A stretch of 8,252 nt of DNA. Source: Roseiflexaceae bacterium UBA965 (GTDB lineage Bacteria > Chloroflexota > Chloroflexia > Chloroflexales > Roseiflexaceae). How positions within the stretch are numbered: the stretch's first letter is position 1; every line of letters begins with the position of its first letter. Under the pieces are notes generated by a model. That model did not search any database, had not been told where the DNA came from, and saw only the letters and a list, made by a program, of their open reading frames with translations. Shown piece by piece: positions 1 through 6,297 of the stretch. The stretch lies in contig DBCF01000228.1 of NCBI GenBank assembly GCA_002292925.1, forward strand, positions 1 through 8,252, read 5' to 3'. The translations under genes and the position numbers were made by a program.

Positions 1-182
1 TCACCATTAAATGTACCACCATTGGCTCGCCCGCCGACGCGATCACGTGCTTCGAGTAGTACTGCATCGACCCCTTCACGTAGCAGGCGCCATGTGGCCA
101 CGAGCCCAGAAATCCCTGCTCCGATGACAATTACGTCGGCGTTGTAGCCAAGTTGATTGGGGTCAAATTGCAGTGTACTCAT
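1..182 (-). CDS. FAD-dependent amine oxidase-like oxidoreductase, N-terminal fragment
   Basis: Only the first 60 residues are in the window; the rest lies beyond the left edge. They contain a complete dinucleotide-binding start: a beta strand (DVIVI, residues 16-20), the Gly-rich loop GAGISG (21-26), and the acidic residue that binds the FAD ribose (E44, in VLLEARDRVGGR, 41-52). The RVGGR stretch after that Glu is typical of the flavin monoamine oxidase / phytoene desaturase-type superfamily, which oxidises amines or C-C bonds using FAD. The ATG at 182 is preceded by AGGAG (191-195) at 8 nt. The gene starts 11 nt after the stop of the upstream phosphatase, so the two are probably co-transcribed. 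The substrate cannot be told from this fragment; carotenoid desaturase-like or protoporphyrinogen oxidase-like enzymes remain possible. The FAD fold is certain; the amine oxidase label is likely. Confidence 0.85.
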   Translation of the reverse strand, partial: MSTLQFDPNQLGYNADVIVIGAGISGLVATWRLLREGVDAVLLEARDRVGGRANGGTFNG

Positions 183-190
183 CAGCAATG

Positions 191-195
191 CTCCT
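191..195 (-). promoter_or_regulatory. Ribosome binding site of the flavoenzyme gene, overlapping the upstream stop codon
   Basis: AGGAG on the minus strand lies 8 nt before the ATG at 182. It shares bases with the TAG stop (194-196) of the preceding phosphatase gene. The overlap supports this start and suggests translational coupling inside one transcript. Confidence 0.7.
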
Positions 196-802
196 ATGAT
201 GTGGCATGGGTGTTGTCATTGAGACAAACGAGATGCATGGCATCGTGTGTTACTTCGATGGTGGTAATCGCGCAATTGTCGATGCGAATGCGTTCGTGGA
301 GATTGATGTTGAGTCCTAACACGGCGCATACAATTGCGGCAATAGTCCCGCCATGACAGACGATACAGATTATATCATCTTTTTGGTGCAAGGTGACATA
401 ACGATTGACTGCAGTCATTACGCGTTGTTGTAGGTCACGATGTGATTCGCCGCCGGGGTAAACGAGTTCCCCGGGCGTCGCACAATATTGTTGGTAGAGG
501 GTTGGGTATTGCTGTTGTACATCGGGGACGCTTTTGTGTTCCCATTCGCCTACATCGAGTTCACGCAACGCCATGTCAGTGACAAGCTGCAGGTCATGGT
601 GGGCGACAATTGCGTGGGCGGTATGCATTGCACGGATCAGGTCGCTACTATAAACAGCGTGAATTTGCTGTTGTTTGAGGCGTTGCCCGAGTCGGTGCGC
701 CTGAACCTGACCACGTTCATTGAGTGGGATCTGGGCGTGCCCATAAATCAAACCTTGGGCATTGTAGGTTGTTTCGCCATGGCGGATGAGCAGTAGCTGC
801 AT
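194..802 (-). CDS. Histidine phosphatase superfamily protein (phosphoglycerate mutase-like), downstream copy
   Basis: A 202-residue protein, normal length for the small RHG-type phosphatases (GpmB / PhoE / CobC-like). The catalytic set is complete: the RHGET motif (7-11) with the phospho-accepting His8, Arg57 in YSSDLIRA (51-58), Glu81 in the LRELDVGEWE stretch (79-88), and the second His150 in CHGGT (149-153). These enzymes move or remove a phosphate through a phosphohistidine intermediate in the cytoplasm; no signal peptide is seen. The true substrate (sugar phosphate, alpha-ribazole phosphate, other) cannot be assigned. It follows a paralogue by 18 nt and precedes the flavoenzyme gene by 11 nt, so it sits mid-operon. 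No clear Shine-Dalgarno precedes ATG 802, so translation may depend on coupling with the upstream copy. By hand count it matches that copy at about half of its positions without gaps. Confidence 0.93.
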   Translation of the reverse strand: MQLLLIRHGETTYNAQGLIYGHAQIPLNERGQVQAHRLGQRLKQQQIHAVYSSDLIRAMHTAHAIVAHHDLQLVTDMALRELDVGEWEHKSVPDVQQQYPTLYQQYCATPGELVYPGGESHRDLQQRVMTAVNRYVTLHQKDDIICIVCHGGTIAAIVCAVLGLNINLHERIRIDNCAITTIEVTHDAMHLVCLNDNTHATS

Positions 803-820
803 GATGTTGATTAATTCTGG

Positions 821-1432
821 TTAGTGGGTTTCGGCATGGGCATTATCGTTGAGATTGCCGAGACGGAGTTTACCGTGTTGGTGGATGACGGTGGTCAAGG
901 CACAATTATCGATCCACATCTGGGTATAGTTGTCGATATCGAGATTAAGCACGGCACAGACGATGGCCCGGATTGTGCCACCATGGCAGGTGATACAAAT
1001 TGTGTCGTGTTCGTCGTGGCGTTGCATGACCGTGGTGAGGGCGTGCATGGCGCGGGTTTGCATTTGGGCATATGATTCGCCACCCGTATAGATGGCGCGG
1101 CCGGGGTTGACTCGGTACGCTGCAAAATCGGTGGGGAATTGGGCAGCGATTTCGGCGACGGTGAGATGTTCCCATAGACCGACGTCGATTTCACGGAAGC
1201 CGGCCAATTCAACCACAGGCTGGTGGTGATGGGCGGCGATGGCGGTGGCGGTTTGGACGGCACGGAGCAAATCACTACTATAGATAGCGGCAAAGTGGTG
1301 CTGGCGTAAGCGCTCACCGACACGAGTAGCTTGGGCAAACCCGGTTTCGTTGAGGCTGATTTGCATGTGGCCTTGATAGTGGCCGCTAGCGTTGTAGGCA
1401 GTTTCGCCATGGCGAACAAGCAAGATGTGCAT
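821..1432 (-). CDS. Histidine phosphatase superfamily protein (phosphoglycerate mutase-like), upstream copy
   Basis: A 203-residue protein with the same layout as its neighbour: RHGET (7-11, His8), Arg57 in YSSDLLRA, Glu81 in FREIDVGLWE, and His150 in CHGGT. All catalytic residues are present, so it should be an active phosphatase or mutase. About 102 of 202 positions agree with the downstream copy in a gapless alignment by my hand count, including near-identical C-terminal IDNCA and LNDN motifs, which points to an old tandem duplication. It is the first gene after the terminator at 1486-1520 and probably the first of a three-gene unit with the second phosphatase and the flavoenzyme. The region before the ATG has only a weak purine stretch as ribosome binding site. 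The substrate is not known; the pairing with an FAD enzyme gives no decisive clue. Confidence 0.93.
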   Translation of the reverse strand: MHILLVRHGETAYNASGHYQGHMQISLNETGFAQATRVGERLRQHHFAAIYSSDLLRAVQTATAIAAHHHQPVVELAGFREIDVGLWEHLTVAEIAAQFPTDFAAYRVNPGRAIYTGGESYAQMQTRAMHALTTVMQRHDEHDTICITCHGGTIRAIVCAVLNLDIDNYTQMWIDNCALTTVIHQHGKLRLGNLNDNAHAETH

Positions 1433-1463
1433 TGTTGTCGATTCTCGGTAGGGTGTTTAGTTT

Positions 1464-1469
1464 ATTGTA
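1464..1469 (-). promoter_or_regulatory. Possible -10 element (TACAAT) for the phosphatase/flavoenzyme unit
   Basis: TACAAT matches the sigma-70 -10 consensus at five of six bases and lies between the upstream terminator and the first phosphatase gene, where a promoter is expected. The only -35 candidate at proper spacing is the T-rich tract of the terminator itself (1486-1492), which is a poor match. This is inference from position more than from sequence. Confidence 0.3.
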
Positions 1470-1485
1470 CTGTATATTTTGGCAC

Positions 1486-1520
1486 AAAAAAACGAGGGCA
1501 TTGCCGAAGCAACGCCCTCG
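1486..1520 (-). terminator. Intrinsic terminator of the ABC transporter operon
   Basis: Read on the minus strand, a 12-bp stem (arms 1509-1520 and 1493-1504, with one G-T wobble) closes a TTCG tetraloop (1505-1508). It is followed directly by seven T residues (1492-1486). It begins 15 nt after the stop codon of the substrate-binding protein gene. It is a textbook rho-independent terminator and separates the transporter from the phosphatase cluster. Confidence 0.95.
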
Positions 1521-1535
1521 CCCCAATGGTTCAGC

Positions 1536-3383
1536 TTACTTTGTGCGGTAATCTGAAACGTTGTTCTTGATGTAGATTGAACCAGGTACCGTGCTGTATG
1601 CCGACAACCCTGGCCATTGGATACCGGTGAAACCGGCTGCATTGGCTGCGAGTTGATCGCCACCGAGGTATGGCTTGTTCAAACCTGAGTTGACGCGGTG
1701 GAACAAGAAGATACCACCGACATCTTCAACCAACAACTTCTCGGCATCTTGGAACATTTTCAAGCGGCCGGCGGTGTCGTTGCTTGCTGATGCGTCAGCA
1801 ACCATCTTGTCGAAGTCTGCGTTGTTCCAGTTATGGCGACCGCCGGTTGACCAGACGCCCAACATGTTGGAAGCGTCGAAGAAGTCAATACCGTATGAAA
1901 CCATACCGAACTGCATACCCTTCTTGGGCTTGGCATTGATGGCTTCCATGAAGACTTTTTGTTCTTTGTTGGAAACTTCAATGTCAACGCCGAGGTTTTG
2001 CTTCAATGACGCGGCAATTGCTTGTGCGGCATCTTGGCGGGGTTGGTTCTCGCTGCGGAGCCAGAGTTCGATCTTGGGGAAGCCTTTACCTTCTGGGTAG
2101 CCGGCTTCAGCCATCAATGCTTTGGCCTTCTCAATGTCATAGTTTTGGATGCCTGAGAGCGCTTTCGAGTTCTCGGCATGGAAACCGGGCATCAAGAATG
2201 AGTAAGCAGGAATGGCTTGGGTCTTGCCGATGATGCTGGCAATCAACGAATCGCGATCGATGACGTGTGAGAATGCTTGACGCACCTTCACGTTGTCGAA
2301 AGGAGGATTGGCATTGTCAAAGAACAAGTAGTCGGTGCGGAAGTCATTGGCATTGGTGCGGACCTGTGATGCGAGATCTGGGTCAGCAGCAATGATTTCT
2401 GAGTCGGTGGCACTGATGAAGGCACCTTCGAGGTAGTCTACTTCACCTGCGCGGTAACCGGCAAAGAATGTCTCAGGCTTGGCAGCGATGACGACAATCT
2501 TTTGCACGAATGGCTTGTTGGTGCCGGTGTAGGTTGGGTTTGCAACCCAAACCAAACGCTCGCCCTTGACCCATTCTTCCATCATGAAAGGACCACATGA
2601 GACTGAAGTCTTGGGATCGCTGTTGTACAACGGTCCGTACTTGTCGAATGCGGCTTTCTGCAATGGGGTGCTGTAGAGGGCTTTGGCTGGGAAGAACGGA
2701 GCTGGGGTTTCGGTGGTGAATACCAAGGTCTTTGCGTCCTTGGCCACAACGCCCAATTGGTCGTTGGGTACTTCGCCGGCGTTGACCTTGTTCCAGTTCT
2801 TGATTTCGCCTGGTGCTGAGAAGAACCATGCGAAGTCCCATGCATGGGTCTTGTCGGCAGCATATTGGAAGGTGTTCACATAGTCGGCAGCGGTCACCGG
2901 TGTGCCATCACTCCAATTCAAGTTGGGGTCGAGGTTGAAGGTCCACTCCGTGGCGTCAGCGTTTGATGACCATGAAAGGGCAGCAGCTGGCTGAGGCAAG
3001 AAGTTGTTGTCCAAGCGAATCAATGGCTCGCTGTGGATGTTGGTAACGGCGCCGCCTTCTTCGTACACGCTGACCAAGAAGTCAACGGTGGTGAAGGTTA
3101 CGGTGCTGTCATGGTAGGTGTAGATGACTTGCTGATCGACTGGAGCAGCATCGTCTGGCAACACTTTACCATTGGGAAGCTCTACGCCTGCACCTGATGG
3201 TACAGCAGTGGGCTCAGGTACGGCGGTGGGTTGGTCAATTACTGACACCGCGGTGGGAGCTTGGGTGGGCTCGGCTGCTGGTGCAGCGGTAGGCTCGGCT
3301 GCTGGTGCACCACCACATGCTGCAAGCAACACGGTAGTGACGAGTAGCATTGCCCAACGTGAACCCTTGGGTGACTGGGTCAT
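1536..3383 (-). CDS. ABC transporter substrate-binding lipoprotein, family 5 (peptide/nickel type)
   Basis: A 615-residue protein of the SBP_bac_5 (DppA/OppA) family, the extracellular receptor that binds a peptide or similar solute and delivers it to the permease pair encoded upstream. Residues 1-22 form a lipoprotein signal peptide ending in lipobox LAAC, with Cys23 as the lipidation site. Residues 24-66 are a flexible Ala/Pro/Glu/Thr linker with an imperfect 8-residue repeat, common in Chloroflexota lipoproteins. The folded part shows family signatures: WSDGTPVTAADYV (157-169), DNVKVRQAFSHVIDRDSLI (363-381) and a C-terminal IYIKNN (603-608). ATG 3383 has AAGGAG (3391-3396) 7 nt upstream. 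The gene is last in its unit, 222 nt after the DppC-like gene and just before a strong terminator. The ligand cannot be predicted; dipeptide, oligopeptide, opine or sugar ligands occur in this family. Confidence 0.95.
   Translation of the reverse strand: MTQSPKGSRWAMLLVTTVLLAACGGAPAAEPTAAPAAEPTQAPTAVSVIDQPTAVPEPTAVPSGAGVELPNGKVLPDDAAPVDQQVIYTYHDSTVTFTTVDFLVSVYEEGGAVTNIHSEPLIRLDNNFLPQPAAALSWSSNADATEWTFNLDPNLNWSDGTPVTAADYVNTFQYAADKTHAWDFAWFFSAPGEIKNWNKVNAGEVPNDQLGVVAKDAKTLVFTTETPAPFFPAKALYSTPLQKAAFDKYGPLYNSDPKTSVSCGPFMMEEWVKGERLVWVANPTYTGTNKPFVQKIVVIAAKPETFFAGYRAGEVDYLEGAFISATDSEIIAADPDLASQVRTNANDFRTDYLFFDNANPPFDNVKVRQAFSHVIDRDSLIASIIGKTQAIPAYSFLMPGFHAENSKALSGIQNYDIEKAKALMAEAGYPEGKGFPKIELWLRSENQPRQDAAQAIAASLKQNLGVDIEVSNKEQKVFMEAINAKPKKGMQFGMVSYGIDFFDASNMLGVWSTGGRHNWNNADFDKMVADASASNDTAGRLKMFQDAEKLLVEDVGGIFLFHRVNSGLNKPYLGGDQLAANAAGFTGIQWPGLSAYSTVPGSIYIKNNVSDYRTK
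3268..3309 (-). repeat. Direct repeat in the lipoprotein linker (18 bp, 24-bp period)
   Basis: The same 18 bases occur at 3268-3285 and 3292-3309. They encode the repeated Ala-Pro-Ala-Ala-Glu-Pro stretch just after the lipidated cysteine. A 24-bp period keeps the frame, so copy-number change by slippage would lengthen or shorten the linker without breaking the gene. Confidence 0.85.
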
Positions 3384-3434
3384 CTGTGATCTCCTTCACG
3401 TAAAAATCCGATAAATGTGGTAACACATCTATAT

Positions 3435-3469
3435 CAATCCTCAAATAGACCGCCCATTTGAGGAGATTG
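3435..3469 (-). other. Stem-loop in the untranslated region before the substrate-binding protein gene
   Basis: Nine perfect pairs (3438-3446 with 3456-3464) close a 9-nt loop. Three more pairs form outside after a 2-nt bulge (3435-3437 with 3467-3469). No T-tract follows on the minus strand, so it is not a typical terminator. Position in the gap between permease and receptor genes fits an RNA-stabilising or processing hairpin that raises receptor mRNA over permease mRNA. That role is inference. Confidence 0.5.
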
Positions 3470-3496
3470 ACCATGAAACACGCGCCATTTGTGATA

Positions 3497-3529
3497 ATTA
3501 TATTAACATATAAACATAACTGAATGCAA
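3497..3529 (-). promoter_or_regulatory. Possible internal promoter for the substrate-binding protein gene
   Basis: The AT-rich part of the 222-nt gap holds a consensus -10, TATAAT (3497-3502). The nearest -35-like hexamer, TTGCAT (3524-3529), sits 21 bp away, which is too far for TATAAT; it is 18 bp from the overlapping hexamer TAATAT (3500-3505). The match is therefore imperfect. A separate promoter would explain why the gap is much longer than the 14 nt between the two permease genes. Confidence 0.35.
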
Positions 3530-3605
3530 TAATCGTAGCATGGTTTTGGTAGGTTATACCCTATTACGAAGTTTCAGTTGCGAAAGATATCACACAAATG
3601 ACTGA

Positions 3606-4496
3606 CTACTTGCTGGCCCGTGGGTCTAGGGCGGCACGCAAACCGTCACCCACAAACGAAAAACTCAACATCGTGAGTGCAATCATCAGTGTTGGGAAGA
3701 GCCCCAAATGCCAGTACACTTCGATGAATGACGATGACTGTCCTGCCATCTTGCCCCAGCTTGGGATGGGGTCGTTAATACCAATACCCAAAAAGCTCAA
3801 CCCGGCTTCGGCAAACATCGTGGCAGGAATACCTAGAGTGAACGAAATAATCAATGGTGACAGCGCATTAGGCAACAAATGACGCCATGCGATACTGGTG
3901 TTGGTAACGCCAATTGCCCGGGCTGCTTCGATGTATTCTTTTTCGCGGAGCGACAAGATTTGCGCCCGAGTCAAGCGACACATCTCGATCCAGCTGATTA
4001 ACCCTAACGCAAGGATCAAATTAAATAACCCACCACCCCATATCGAAAGCAAAAACAGCGCAAACAATAGCTGTGGGATGGCCGTAAAGACTTCGATGAT
4101 ACCCATGATAATCGTGTCAGCCCAACCCCCAAGGAACCCGGCAGCACTCCCGAGAGATACACCCACAATCACGGCAATGATTTGTACTGCTAACCCGATG
4201 GTCAATGAAATCCGTGCGCCATAAATCAAACGGCTTAATTGGTCACGCCCGACGCTGTCGGTGCCTAGTAGGTTCTCGGCATTGGGGAACCGTCGACTTT
4301 TGGCTAAGTCTGAGTAATCATAGGCAGTCGGTGCTATCAAATCAGCAAAAATAGCCATCAGGATGAACAACAATACTACAACTGCTGCTCCCATTGCTAA
4401 CCGGTTGCGACTGAAACGAATCCCGGCATCGCGCCATAAGTTGGCTGGCTTGCGGACTACGAGCGGTTCGACATAAACAGTGTTTGGCGTCGTCAT
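3606..4496 (-). CDS. ABC transporter permease, DppC/OppC-like
   Basis: A 296-residue inner-membrane permease, one half of the channel of a peptide-type importer. An N-terminal cytoplasmic tail (about 1-34) precedes the first membrane segment (about 36-54). The periplasmic-side motif LLGTDSVGRD (76-85), diagnostic of DppC/OppC proteins, follows. Five more hydrophobic segments lie roughly at 97-120, 128-150, 156-170, 213-235 and 265-283. The cytoplasmic coupling loop that docks on the ATPase is EAARAIG (190-196) with the downstream LPN (208-210). The C terminus has the family ending GDGLRAALDPR (283-293). ATG 4496 has AGGAA (4504-4508) 7 nt upstream, and the gene starts 14 nt after the DppB-like stop, so the two are co-translated partners. 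The intact coupling loop implies that an ATPase is supplied from another locus. Confidence 0.95.
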   Translation of the reverse strand: MTTPNTVYVEPLVVRKPANLWRDAGIRFSRNRLAMGAAVVVLLFILMAIFADLIAPTAYDYSDLAKSRRFPNAENLLGTDSVGRDQLSRLIYGARISLTIGLAVQIIAVIVGVSLGSAAGFLGGWADTIIMGIIEVFTAIPQLLFALFLLSIWGGGLFNLILALGLISWIEMCRLTRAQILSLREKEYIEAARAIGVTNTSIAWRHLLPNALSPLIISFTLGIPATMFAEAGLSFLGIGINDPIPSWGKMAGQSSSFIEVYWHLGLFPTLMIALTMLSFSFVGDGLRAALDPRASK

Positions 4497-4510
4497 TTGT
4501 TTGTTCCTAT

Positions 4511-5443
4511 TTAATCAAGCTTGATACGTGGGTCGATAATGGTTGAAACCAAGTCTGTCAAGAGGTATAGTATGCCCCACAACGACGCAATCAACAACAT
4601 TAACGCCAAAATCATCGGATAATCACGGTCTTGAATACTGGTCACAAAAAACTTACCAATACCGTTAATACGGAACATCGTCTCAACGAAAATCGTCCCA
4701 GTGATGAGATTTGGCACCATCGGCCCGAGGGCTGTGATAATCGGGATAAGTGCGTTTTTGAGTGAATGCCGCCAGATAACCATCGCTTCAGAAAGCCCTT
4801 TGGCACGGGCAGTACGAATGTAATCTGCAGACATTACTTCGGCGATACTGCCACGGGTAAAGCGCGCTGCAACCCCCAACGGGCCAAGTCCCAACGCAAT
4901 TACTGGCATAATCCAGGCCTTCCAATTGCCCCAGTTTGCCATGTCGAGGGCGATTGGGAGCATTTTTAGCTGCACCACAAAAATCAAAATCATCCAAATG
5001 GCGATAATGAAATTCGGAATCGTCATCCCTGCGGTGGCAATAAATGTCACCAAACTATCAATCCAGGTGTTTTGTTTGACACCTGCCAATATTCCCAAAA
5101 ACATCCCGGTACCGATGGCAATAATCACCGTAAAGCCACCAAACTGAATACTTTTCGGCCATACAGAACCGATGACTTCCATCACCGTTTGGTCGGGGTT
5201 GGCATAGGAAATCCCAAAATCCCCTAGTAGCGCTTTGCTCATGTATTTGTAGTACTGCACATACAGGGGCTGATCGAGTCCATACTTCGCCAAAATATTG
5301 GCTTTTTGTTGTGCGCTCAACGGCATGTTTGTTTCGTCAAATGGTCCACCAGGGACATTGTGCATCAACAAAAACGCCACGATGGTTACGATGAAAAAAA
5401 CTACCAACAGGCGCAGTAAACGACCCAAAATGTAGGCTACCAT
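4511..5443 (-). CDS. ABC transporter permease, DppB/OppB-like
   Basis: A 310-residue inner-membrane permease of the binding-protein-dependent transport family, partner of the DppC-like protein. The first membrane segment (about 9-28) is followed by an extracytoplasmic region with LGDFGISY (73-80), a usual DppB/OppB signature. Five more segments lie near 101-121, 133-157, 177-195, 232-256 and 276-300. The coupling loop to the ATPase is DYIRTARAKGLSEAMVIWRH (207-226). The tail IIDPRIKLD (302-310) is typical. ATG 5443 is preceded by a purine-rich AGGAAAGG (5451-5458) at 7 nt. It is the first gene of the transporter unit and stands about 500 nt downstream of the best promoter in the divergent region. 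The substrate is set by the binding protein and remains unknown. Confidence 0.95.
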   Translation of the reverse strand: MVAYILGRLLRLLVVFFIVTIVAFLLMHNVPGGPFDETNMPLSAQQKANILAKYGLDQPLYVQYYKYMSKALLGDFGISYANPDQTVMEVIGSVWPKSIQFGGFTVIIAIGTGMFLGILAGVKQNTWIDSLVTFIATAGMTIPNFIIAIWMILIFVVQLKMLPIALDMANWGNWKAWIMPVIALGLGPLGVAARFTRGSIAEVMSADYIRTARAKGLSEAMVIWRHSLKNALIPIITALGPMVPNLITGTIFVETMFRINGIGKFFVTSIQDRDYPMILALMLLIASLWGILYLLTDLVSTIIDPRIKLD

Positions 5444-5867
5444 GCGGATGCCTTTCCTTTATTTACGTTAAGCATAGGATACAGATGAAAAAATACATGC
5501 AACAGACGTATGCGACTAGACAAGGAGTGTTGTCGATAACGGTTACGAGTCGCGAGCATATCAGTTTGCGTGTCGGGAATAGCCTGTGATGTGACGTATG
5601 AGTAATACAAAACTAACGGCAACTGTGCGCAACGAATCGCATACTTGGATTTGTCGCCTACATTCACTATGCTTCAAGAAGGCGGTGATCATGGCGTAAC
5701 TGCCAGCTCCATCCGATCTCCCTAACGCCTAGTGTGCGAGTAGAATATCGGTGTTCCTCCTTAACATACAAATTCATGGTGATGCTGTTGCGTGGCTGTT
5801 AACGCTACGCAGCACAATAGGGCACGTTGTACTGTAATGCCGGTTGTGTACAAACATGACCACGTAG

Positions 5868-5890
5868 TATACACAGCGTCTGCGTGTATA
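5868..5890. repeat. Inverted repeat TATACAC-N9-GTGTATA
   Basis: Two perfect 7-bp arms (5868-5874 and 5884-5890) flank 9 bases. It lies in the predicted transporter leader, about 60-80 nt after the likely start. It could be an RNA hairpin or a protein-binding dyad. Confidence 0.5.
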
Positions 5891-5929
5891 GCGTGTACCC
5901 ACTACATATGAATATCTAGTCAACGGAAA

Positions 5930-5948
5930 GATTAAGACTTGCTTAATC
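5930..5948. promoter_or_regulatory. Operator-like dyad GATTAAG-N5-CTTAATC at the predicted transcription start
   Basis: Perfect 7-bp arms (5930-5936 and 5942-5948) are separated by 5 bp. Read on the minus strand the dyad begins 6 nt after the TATAGT -10 box, so it covers about +1 to +19. This is a classic place for a repressor to block transcription. It could instead be a stem at the 5' end of the mRNA. The regulator is not identifiable here. Confidence 0.55.
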
Positions 5949-5954
5949 GCTTGT

Positions 5955-5983
5955 ACTATAGCATCTCTCTATTTTGATGTCAA
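5955..5983 (-). promoter_or_regulatory. Canonical sigma-70-type promoter facing the transporter operon
   Basis: On the minus strand a perfect -35 TTGACA (5978-5983) is separated by exactly 17 bp from TATAGT (5955-5960), a five-of-six -10 box, with AT-rich DNA upstream. It is the best promoter in the window and points at the DppB-DppC-binding protein genes. The predicted start is near 5948. It has not been mapped, and the long leader leaves room for a closer promoter. Confidence 0.7.
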
Positions 5984-6262
5984 TGAACATTACAATGAAG
6001 TTGTTTTCAATTTCACAAGAAGCAAGTTGTTATCATGCGCTTTGATGCCAAATTATAATTACTTTTTTGATGGGTGTATCTTTAATATATACCGTTATAA
6101 TGAACAATTCACTGTATACATACCGTATAAACAACAATGAAATCGTGTGACAAAAATAGCGCAATATCGATGGTTGTACGGAAAAAATAACTCAAAATCT
6201 GTGGATGAATTTGTATGAAAAAACAAATATAGCTGTCGTTAATGTCATAAGGAACGGTCAAA
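5984..6262. other. AT-rich divergent intergenic stretch without genes
   Basis: No plausible coding frame is seen. The DNA is clearly richer in A and T than the flanks and holds two TATAAT hexamers on the plus strand (6054-6059 and 6096-6101). The first pairs with TTATCA (6030-6035, 4 of 6) at 18 bp, and could serve the RCC1-repeat gene with a leader of nearly 300 nt. The second lacks a -35 element. The region may also act as an upstream activating element for the opposing promoter. Confidence 0.4.
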
Positions 6263-6278
6263 TGTGCACTCGAGCACA
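6263..6278. promoter_or_regulatory. CRP/FNR-like dyad, distal copy (TGTGC-N6-GCACA)
   Basis: Perfect 5-bp arms flank six bases (centre 6270.5). The layout is that of the CRP consensus TGTGA-N6-TCACA, with the fifth base of each half changed to give TGTGC/GCACA. An identical pair of arms lies 35 bp downstream, which makes chance unlikely. It stands 78 bp before the ATG of the RCC1-repeat gene. Confidence 0.6.
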
Positions 6279-6297
6279 CCCAAGCGATTCTTACAAG

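Larger units (their letters stand above)
5444..5948 (-). other. Long untranslated leader of the transporter operon (predicted)
   Basis: If transcription starts near 5948, about 505 nt precede the DppB-like ATG. I see no convincing gene here. It holds an inverted repeat at 5868-5890, an orphan Shine-Dalgarno-like AAGGAGG at 5756-5762 with no start codon in the next 20 nt, and short open frames without good ribosome sites. I could not match it to a T-box, TPP or cobalamin riboswitch by conserved motifs. A cis-regulatory RNA is possible but not shown. Confidence 0.4.

Noticed and set aside
895..1419. 174-codon frame on the same strand as the upstream phosphatase gene
   Set aside because: It overlaps the phosphatase in another frame and has low-complexity Pro/Ser/Thr composition, while the phosphatase frame has full catalytic motifs.
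1675..2100. 141-codon plus-strand frame inside the substrate-binding protein gene
   Set aside because: Antisense shadow; no motif and no upstream ribosome site.
3416..3427. TGTG-N4-CACA small dyad before the substrate-binding protein gene, considered as a third CRP-like site
   Set aside because: Arms of 4 bp with a 4-bp spacer do not fit the 5-6-5 layout of the twin sites.
5488..5511. Short stem followed by six T residues on the minus strand, a possible attenuator just before the DppB-like gene
   Set aside because: Stem of only six pairs, mostly A-T with one G-T wobble; too weak to call a terminator.
5437..5667. 76-codon GTG-started frame on the minus strand just before and overlapping the DppB-like gene
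   Set aside because: No proper ribosome site, unremarkable composition, no recognisable motif; more likely part of the leader.
5667..5777. 36-codon ATG frame on the minus strand in the leader, containing the AAGGAGG heptamer
   Set aside because: No Shine-Dalgarno before its ATG and no family resemblance; the purine heptamer lies inside the frame, not before it.
6200..6208. DnaA-box-like nonamer (TGTGGATGA, one mismatch on the reverse strand)
   Set aside because: A single imperfect copy with no cluster and no dnaA/dnaN context; no support for an origin.
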